Shown in pieces: positions 38,151 to 43,716 of a stretch of DNA of 43,716 nt; position 1 is the first letter of the stretch, and every line of letters starts with the position of its first letter. Under the pieces are notes generated by a model, which was not told where the DNA came from, made no database searches, and saw only the letters and a list, made by a program, of their open reading frames with translations. This DNA comes from Myxococcales bacterium. GTDB taxonomy: Bacteria > Myxococcota_A > Polyangia > Haliangiales > Haliangiaceae. The translations under genes and the position numbers were made by a program. The DNA is taken from contig JAQBQF010000099.1 in NCBI GenBank assembly GCA_028287115.1, positions 1 to 43,716 on the forward strand, written 5' to 3'.

Positions 38151-40502
38151 ATGAGGGCGACTTGTTGTTTCGCGTTCGCGATCGTGCTCGCTGCCTGTGG
38201 CGGTGACGGTCAGTCGACCGAGATCACCTGCTCGGGAATGACGTCCGGCACGTTGAGGCTCGGCGAGCCGATCGTCGTGACGAACGCGAGCGATCTCGCG
38301 AATGCGGGGATCGCCGCGGCGGCTCACACGACGCTGCCCGCGTCCGATGTCACGATCGCCTGCGCACCGGACATCGTGCCGGCCGGCTTTGTCGCCCTCG
38401 GACCGGCGGTCGCGTTCGGTACCGAAGGGACGTGGTCCGACCGGCCGTTCGAGCTCACGCTGCCGTACAAGGCCGCGCGCCTGCCCGCGGGCGCCACCCG
38501 CCGCCATGTTCGCGTGATCGCGAAGCGCGCCACCGGCGAGGCGTTCTTCCCGCCGGTCGCCAATCGCACGATCGTCGATGACAATCCGTACGGGTCGCAC
38601 GTCACGTTTCGCGCGGGCGAGCTGACGACGTATCAAGTCGTCGCCGCCACCGATGCCGGGACGCCCGAAATGCAGCAGTTCGGCTGGAACGCGCTCATCG
38701 GGATCTCGATGGGCGGCAACGCCTCGATGACGATCGGCCTGCGTCACCCCGACAAGTTCGACACGATCGCCGATCTCGGCGGCGAGCCCGGTCCTTCGAT
38801 GGACTACACGCTCAGCATGGTCTCCGATTACCTGTTCGGCGGCTTCTGCACCGTCGATGATCAGGCGGCCGGTCGCGGCGCGGTCGGCACGCTGTGCCCC
38901 AACCACTCGACGAAGCAGGATCAGTTCGAGACCGCAGCGGACTTCGAGCACATGATCCATCAGACCGGCGACGGCATCGGGCTCACGCTCGATCGTAGCC
39001 TCTACTTCGAGGGCCTCCGCGACATGTCGCGCGCGCTCGGCAATGCCGCGTTCTACAACCCGGCCAATCCCTACGCGCCACCGGGCGTGCCGTTCTCGTT
39101 CTTCGCGACCGCTCCGGCGACGCGCTGCGCGAATCCGATCGTGCTGCGCGATTTTCACGACAAGGAATTCAACCCCGACGGCAGCAAGCCGGTGATCACG
39201 TTCTGCGACGGCGGCGATAGCACGCGGCTCGGCCTCGCGGTGTTCGATCCAACGCTGCCCCAGCTCGATCCCGCGGAGCTCTTGCTCGCGGTCGATCTCG
39301 ACAACAACGGCAAGCGCGATCTCGGCGAGCCCGTGATCACGAGCGCCTACGAGCCCTACTCCGACGTCGGCACCGACGGCCTCGCGGACAAAGACGAGCC
39401 CGGCTACAACGCGCTGACGAACCCCGATCCGAACGGTGATGACTTCCACTACCTGCGCAACCCGCGCGGCACCGAAGGCAACAAGGTCTACGACATGGGC
39501 GAGCCGTACCAAGATGTCGGGCTCGACGGCGTCGCGGGCACGTGCCAGGCGGGCGCGACGCCGCCGTCGGGTGTCTCCGCTTGCTACGACTATGGTGAAG
39601 GCAATGGAAAATGGGATCTGTCGCCGAACGTCGCGCGCTGGAACGAGAGCGATCTGCGTGTGCGACTCGCGGCACTCACGGCAGATCAGCGCCGGCACAT
39701 GTCGCTGTGGTTCGACGGCGGCATTCGCGACTTCTTGAATGCGTCGCTGTCGTCGAACCAGGCGGTCGGCGTCGCGATGGGGACGTACGGAACGCCGTTC
39801 GGGGTCTACGACAACTTCTCGGCGCTCACGGGCGGGCCGAGCGATGCGAGCTACGACTTCACCGAGATCAAATGGAACGAGCTGCCGAAGGACGGTTATC
39901 TCCGCTACGGCAATCCCGACGCGACGGCTGCCGAGATCAACGGCGGCGACGGTCGCCACGTCGGGACCGCGACGCAGGCGATCTATCGGATCGAGACCGG
40001 CTTCGGCTTCATCGATGCGCACTGGCCCGAAGGCAATCGCGACGATGCGAACGACGGCGGCCAGCTGATGAAGGGCCTGACGTTCACGTCGCCGACCACG
40101 GGCCGCGATAGCCCGTTCGCGCTGTCACTGCCGCCGGGCTACGACAAGCCGGAGAACGCCGACAAGCGTTACCCGGTCGTCTACGTGCTCCACGGCTACG
40201 GCCAACAGCCCGACGATCTGATCAGCTTGTCCGCGGTCATCGCGAATCACATGATCGCGAGCGAGCCGCTGGCGACGCGAATCCAGAAGTTCATCATCGT
40301 CTACGTCGACGGCCGCTGTCGTCCCAATCAGTCCGGCGTGCCGGTCCCGACCACCGGCGATGGCTGCGAGAGCGGCACGTTCTATCTCGACGCCCCGCTC
40401 GGCGGAACCGCGCGGATGGAGACGAACCTCCTCGATCTGATGGCCCACATCGATGCGACGTACCGCACGCGCAGCGCGAGCGCAGCTTCGGTCACGGACT
40501 GA
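38151..40502 (+). CDS. Lipoprotein esterase with EF-hand-like repeats, apparently permuted
   Basis: A 783-residue lipoprotein (lipobox VLAAC) with a beta-rich N-terminal region (1-170). The nucleophile elbow of an esterase-type alpha/beta hydrolase is at S186 (GISMGGNA, then IGLRHPDKFDTIADLGGEPG), while the oxyanion-strand motif H681-G (VVYVLHGYGQ, then FIIVYVDGR, GTFYLDAP) and the LDLMAHIDATYRTR helix come at the very end. In ordinary members the latter precede the Ser by about 100 residues, so the fold seems circularly permuted. Between them (about 378-480) lie dockerin/EF-hand-like Ca sites (AVDLDNNGKRDLGEP, PDPNGDD, GEGNGKWD). I recall similar architectures in other deltaproteobacteria, so this may be a real family form. 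Substrate unknown. Confidence 0.8.
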   Translation: MRATCCFAFAIVLAACGGDGQSTEITCSGMTSGTLRLGEPIVVTNASDLANAGIAAAAHTTLPASDVTIACAPDIVPAGFVALGPAVAFGTEGTWSDRPFELTLPYKAARLPAGATRRHVRVIAKRATGEAFFPPVANRTIVDDNPYGSHVTFRAGELTTYQVVAATDAGTPEMQQFGWNALIGISMGGNASMTIGLRHPDKFDTIADLGGEPGPSMDYTLSMVSDYLFGGFCTVDDQAAGRGAVGTLCPNHSTKQDQFETAADFEHMIHQTGDGIGLTLDRSLYFEGLRDMSRALGNAAFYNPANPYAPPGVPFSFFATAPATRCANPIVLRDFHDKEFNPDGSKPVITFCDGGDSTRLGLAVFDPTLPQLDPAELLLAVDLDNNGKRDLGEPVITSAYEPYSDVGTDGLADKDEPGYNALTNPDPNGDDFHYLRNPRGTEGNKVYDMGEPYQDVGLDGVAGTCQAGATPPSGVSACYDYGEGNGKWDLSPNVARWNESDLRVRLAALTADQRRHMSLWFDGGIRDFLNASLSSNQAVGVAMGTYGTPFGVYDNFSALTGGPSDASYDFTEIKWNELPKDGYLRYGNPDATAAEINGGDGRHVGTATQAIYRIETGFGFIDAHWPEGNRDDANDGGQLMKGLTFTSPTTGRDSPFALSLPPGYDKPENADKRYPVVYVLHGYGQQPDDLISLSAVIANHMIASEPLATRIQKFIIVYVDGRCRPNQSGVPVPTTGDGCESGTFYLDAPLGGTARMETNLLDLMAHIDATYRTRSASAASVTD

Positions 40503-40526
40503 TCAAGCAGCGGGGACGTTTCGGGC

Positions 40527-42509
40527 TTACTGCGAGATCAACGTCAGGCTGCCCGGGCCGCGCGCCCACACGCGATCGAATTGATCGGCGGCGATGTCGG
40601 CGACTTCGTTCTCGACGAGTCCACGCCGCATATCGACGCGGCGGACCTTCTGGCCATCCCACGCTGCGATCCCGCGCTCGGTCGCCATCCAGACCTGCCC
40701 GTTACGGGTCGCGACCACGTCGTTGATCTCGAAGGCGAGCGCGGCTGGAAAATCCCACTGCTTGCCGTTCCACACGCCGGCACCGGCGCCCGTCGCGACG
40801 ATCACGCCGGCATCGCCGACGATCGTCACCGCGCGCGCGAGCTCGGAGCGCAGCCCGGTCGCCTCGTTCCACAGCTTGACCTGCCCGTGGTCGAGCCTCG
40901 CGACACCTTCGTTCGTCGCAAACCATGCAACCTCGCCGCGCACGTCGGCATCGACGACGCCGACCGGAATCGGCAACATCTTCTGCTTCTTGTCGGGCGC
41001 CTTGCGATCCGGCGCTTCGGTGTGGTGATAGGTCACCTTGCCGGTCGAGGGCTCGACGATCGCGATGCCGTACGCGCGACGCTCTTCGCCATCCTTGTAG
41101 CGGAGGCCGACCCACAGCGTGCCGCTTCCGGAAAACCGCGCGAAGCTGACCTCGGGCCGTTCTCCCGGTGTCGCGAGCGCGACCTTCGGGACTTGCGTCC
41201 AGGTCGTGCCGTCGATCCGCGACAGGTGCAGCTCCTTGTCGATCGCGGAACGATGGATCGCGTAGATCGGCCCCGAAGGATCGCGCGCGACCGCGAGGAT
41301 GACCGTATCCGGCCCGCCTTCGACGAACCGATCGCCGGTCCAGTGCCACGCCTGCCGCGCACCGGTCGCGATCCAGCAATCCTGCTGGCGCGTGCACGCG
41401 ACCGACAACGTCGTCGCATCTTCGAACATCTGCTTGCGCCGCAACCAATCGCGCGGATGCGCGTCGCCGGCGAGATAGCGTGCAGTGCCGAGATCGTGGG
41501 TCCCGATCAAGAGCTGGTCGTCGAACGCACCGAGGGTGGTCGCACTCGGCGGCACGACGACATCGATCGGATCGATCACCCATTCGTCGGTCGCGCCACT
41601 CGCGAGCGGTACGAGACGCACGCCATCGCGCGCGAGCGGACGCACGGTCGTTGGTGTCGTCCTCGCGATCCGATACAACCGACCGCCGCCCATCACGACG
41701 ACCGCGTTGCCGCGCTTCGTCGCGGCGTCCCAGGTCAGCTCGGGCAGCGCGCGATAGCTCGCCCAGGTTGTCTTCGTGCCGATCGCGATCCGTTCGTGGC
41801 CTTCGGCATCGGCGCCGATCACGAGCATGCGATCATCGGCCGCTTCGAGGACGATGCGCGGCTCGACGATCGCGCAGCCCTGCGCCGCGCCGATCTTGAC
41901 GACATCGCCCGTCGGCTTCCGCGCGACGAGCCCGGTCTTCGTCGCGATCCATAACCAGCCTGCATGATCGCGAGCCAGCGCGCGGATCGGATCTTTGATC
42001 GGCGTCGGCAACCAGCCGCCCTTGTCGCTGACGAACACCAGTCCCTTCGCGGTGCCGAGCCACACACCGGGCTCGCTCGCAGATGCGAGACTCGCGCTGC
42101 CATCCTTCGCGATCGCGGCGTAGTCGATTCCCATCGAGGCCGGCGGTGGCGCGAGCTCGGCATACACTTCGTTCGCCGTGTCGTAGTGGCCGAACCCACC
42201 ATCTGTGAGCACCCACAGCCACTTGCGATCGGAGTCGCTCGCGAGTGCGACCACATGACTTCCGGACAGCCCGCGATCCGCTGCCATCGCTAGCACGCTG
42301 GTACCGTCCCAGCGCTGCAGCTCGTCCTCGGTCGCGACGAACACGAATTTTCCGGCGACCTGGACGATCCGCGCCGACGACGGCTCCGTGAATACCCGGA
42401 CCCGAACTTTTCCGGCGGACACCGGCGGAATCGGCGCAGCCGGGGGCTCCGGCGCGGGGCACGCGGCGACCATCAGGAGCGCGCCGATGCAAGACCATCG
42501 CAAAACCAC
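40527..42509 (-). CDS. Beta-propeller lipoprotein (ligand-sensor-like)
   Basis: A 660-residue lipoprotein (from GTG 42509; IGALLMVAAC). The body repeats short strands ending in 'W-x-A/G-T': RWDGTSVLAMAADRGL, WLWVLTDGGFG, GVWLGTAKGLVF, AGWLWIATKTGLVA, QDCWIATGARQAW, and GQVWMATERGIAAWDGQKV near the end, which are typical of two-component-regulator propeller blades. No kinase or enzyme domain is attached, so it may be a free sensor or structural protein at the surface. Partner unknown. Convergent with the esterase gene. Confidence 0.78.
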   Translation of the reverse strand: MVLRWSCIGALLMVAACPAPEPPAAPIPPVSAGKVRVRVFTEPSSARIVQVAGKFVFVATEDELQRWDGTSVLAMAADRGLSGSHVVALASDSDRKWLWVLTDGGFGHYDTANEVYAELAPPPASMGIDYAAIAKDGSASLASASEPGVWLGTAKGLVFVSDKGGWLPTPIKDPIRALARDHAGWLWIATKTGLVARKPTGDVVKIGAAQGCAIVEPRIVLEAADDRMLVIGADAEGHERIAIGTKTTWASYRALPELTWDAATKRGNAVVVMGGGRLYRIARTTPTTVRPLARDGVRLVPLASGATDEWVIDPIDVVVPPSATTLGAFDDQLLIGTHDLGTARYLAGDAHPRDWLRRKQMFEDATTLSVACTRQQDCWIATGARQAWHWTGDRFVEGGPDTVILAVARDPSGPIYAIHRSAIDKELHLSRIDGTTWTQVPKVALATPGERPEVSFARFSGSGTLWVGLRYKDGEERRAYGIAIVEPSTGKVTYHHTEAPDRKAPDKKQKMLPIPVGVVDADVRGEVAWFATNEGVARLDHGQVKLWNEATGLRSELARAVTIVGDAGVIVATGAGAGVWNGKQWDFPAALAFEINDVVATRNGQVWMATERGIAAWDGQKVRRVDMRRGLVENEVADIAADQFDRVWARGPGSLTLISQ

Positions 42510-42548
42510 AGCGTGCCGACCGTAGACCAATTGGGATACGCTCACCAC

Positions 42549-43178
42549 ATGGCACGCCAACGACGTGGCGGGTTCCGCCCCCCCGAGCTCAAAGGCACGC
42601 TCGGCACGCTGCTCCGCACGACACTGCAACAAGCCGGCGTCGTGCGCGACGCGATCGCGAGCGGCGCCCGCGAGGGGCGGTCTCGTATCGACGAGGCGCT
42701 CTCGCAACGCAAGCGTCAAGATTCCCTCATCGAGCTCGGTGAGATCGTGCTCGATCTGATCCGCCGCGGCGAGATCGATCTAGGCGAGCTGCCCGAAGTC
42801 CGCGATCTCGTCGCGCACCTCGATGATCTCGATGCCGGCCACACCGAGGACCACGCGGAGCCGGTCGCTCCTCGCGGCCGTTTCGACCGGCGCGGCGCGC
42901 GGGACGAGGACGATACCGTCGCATCCTCGACCTGGGTGCCGCCGATCAAGCGCGCCGACCCCGCGCCGCAGGACACCCACAGCCGCGCAAAGAACGCGAC
43001 GAATGTCTGGCGGCCTCCTGCAAACCGTCCGGCCCCCAGCGACGCCGCTCCCGTCGAGCGTCCGGCAACTCCTCGCAAGGGGGGCATCAGCTTCGAAGAC
43101 GAAGATCTCGCCGATTACATGCACCCGGATGACGTCCCACCCAAGCCAGATGACGACCCTTCCAAAGCCGGCTCTTGA
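42549..43178 (+). CDS. Helical basic protein with acidic tail, function unknown
   Basis: A 209-residue cytoplasmic protein. The N-terminal half is helical and charged (GTLGTLLRTTLQQAGVVRDA, RIDEALSQRKRQDSLIELGE, IVLDLIRRGEIDLGELPEV); the second half is disordered, rich in Pro/Arg/Asp, with a strongly acidic end (ISFEDEDLADYMHPDDVPPK). The pattern is a conserved-looking but unnamed helical protein with a possible nucleoid or membrane-partner role. ATG 42549 is taken; the frame extends to 42513 upstream. The stop TGA at 43176-43178 lies inside the -35 of the following tRNA promoter. Confidence 0.7.
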   Translation: MARQRRGGFRPPELKGTLGTLLRTTLQQAGVVRDAIASGAREGRSRIDEALSQRKRQDSLIELGEIVLDLIRRGEIDLGELPEVRDLVAHLDDLDAGHTEDHAEPVAPRGRFDRRGARDEDDTVASSTWVPPIKRADPAPQDTHSRAKNATNVWRPPANRPAPSDAAPVERPATPRKGGISFEDEDLADYMHPDDVPPKPDDDPSKAGS

Positions 43179-43203
43179 CACTTCGGAGCGCGGTCGGTAG
43201 AAA
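43175..43203 (+). promoter_or_regulatory. Promoter of the tRNA-Ala gene
   Basis: A perfect -35 TTGACA (43175-43180), 17-bp spacer and TAGAAA (43198-43203; 4 of 6 positions match) place the start a few bases before the tRNA at 43218. The -35 contains the stop codon of the upstream gene. The best promoter in the window. Confidence 0.7.
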
Positions 43204-43217
43204 CCGCTCCTCGACAC

Positions 43218-43290
<73 letters not shown>

Positions 43291-43294
43291 CCCG

Positions 43295-43591
43295 TTAACT
43301 AACTGCGGCGACTGCTTTCTCATTGATCACGACACTGTTCGCTGCCGCGTGGCTGCCACGCGCACCGAGCATCTTGAGGACACGACGGTCCGGGTCGAGC
43401 TCGGCAACCGCTGCCGCCGTGATCGCCTCCGGAATCTCTCGGCAATGGTTCTCCGCCACGTGGACGTAGATCATCGTCTCGTCGATCCGCTTGTGCGACA
43501 TCCACGACTGCAGCCGCCACGGATTCACGCCGAACAGCGCGGCGTGGGTTCCGAAGGTGTGGCGGTTATGCCGAGGTCGGCATAATCGGCA
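43295..43591 (-). pseudogene. 3' fragment of a tyrosine recombinase (integrase) gene
   Basis: The minus-strand frame ends at TAA 43297-43295 and its upstream side is closed by a TAA at 43594-43592. The translation has RHTFGTHAALFGVNPWRLQS, W-M-S-H-K-R-I-D-E-T-M-I-Y-V-H-V-A and ENHCREIPEAI, the terminal catalytic block (Arg, His, Tyr) of tyrosine integrases. The catalytic core to the N-terminal side is missing, so it is a truncated gene about 96 codons long. Its end lies 4 bp from the tRNA-Ala, a common integration arrangement. Confidence 0.72.
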
Positions 43592-43694
43592 TTATGCCGC
43601 CTCTCGGATTATGCCGACTGCCGATGCCGTGTTGCTCGTAAGAGGCCGCGCGTTGGGCCCTAGCCGCCCGTCCATGCAGCTCGATTCGGCATAA
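43566..43694. repeat. Cluster of CGGCATAA/TTATGCCG half-sites
   Basis: Five copies of one 8-mer, in either orientation: TTATGCCG at 43566-43573, 43592-43599 and 43609-43616, CGGCATAA at 43578-43585 and 43687-43694. The pair 43578-43599 is CGGCATAA-N6-TTATGCCG, the layout of a tyrosine recombinase core site (two arms, 6-bp centre, as in dif/XerCD). It lies at the broken edge of the integrase fragment. Confidence 0.65.
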
Positions 43695-43716
43695 TCCGGC
43701 GGTCTCCACTTGGCCG

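Noticed and set aside
38130..40022. A 630-codon minus-strand open frame opposite the esterase gene
   Set aside because: Arg-rich, no domain or start signal; the plus-strand gene has a lipobox, catalytic Ser and Ca-binding repeats.

Overview
The window is GC-rich, densely coded DNA, most likely from a member of the Myxococcota (a Haliangium/Kofleriaceae-like lineage is plausible, but this is inference). The signs are: a secreted glycosidase ending in a MYXO-CTERM-type tail (Cys motif, membrane helix, Arg cluster); two Ser/Thr protein kinases with extracytoplasmic PEGA-like domains; many short lipoproteins with Gly-Cys or Ala-Cys lipoboxes; frequent GTG starts; a deltaproteobacterial type of large Ca-binding esterase; and an AgmX/TonB-C-like protein. 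No rRNA, CRISPR array or plasmid origin is visible.

Layout. 1-3533: a 17-bp tandem repeat runs into the 3' end of a GH31 glycosidase gene, followed by a 400-bp gap holding an inverted pair of 25-bp dispersed repeats. 3535-9137: a minus-strand run that reads, in order of transcription, eboA, eboB, a PQQ sugar dehydrogenase/cytochrome c/CBM20 fusion, and eboD. This is the most unusual locus. 9164-16289: GAF protein, VOC/enoyl-CoA hydratase pair, AgmX-like protein, outer-membrane barrel, cupredoxin lipoprotein with a broken LamG tail beside it, MltD-like lytic transglycosylase, tatA, and a HEAT-like protein. 16357-27897: phaR, a large PEGA kinase, two exported proteins of unknown role, two lipoproteins, a second kinase and its adjacent response regulator with a degenerate GGDEF domain. 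27966-33285: M16 peptidase, small envelope proteins, DUF1877-like protein, RhlE-type helicase, vWA protein, DsbD-N-like protein. 33364-38035: a PIN-PhoH gene split by one in-frame TAA, two small secreted proteins, a GAF-GAF-GGDEF cyclase and ftsB. 38151-43178: an apparently permuted esterase, a propeller lipoprotein and a helical protein. 43218-43716: tRNA-Ala(GGC) with the 3' remnant of a tyrosine recombinase and a cluster of CGGCATAA/TTATGCCG half-sites, which looks like the edge of an integrated element.

How the genes work together. The ebo genes probably make or move a small metabolite, and the redox/starch-binding enzyme sits where the prenyltransferase gene eboC would normally lie. The response regulator and kinase 2 (5 bp apart), followed by two lipoproteins, look like one signalling and envelope operon. 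Several genes abut or overlap by 4 bp (ATGA or GTGA), so operons are compact. Divergent pairs have very short shared promoters (about 25-115 bp).
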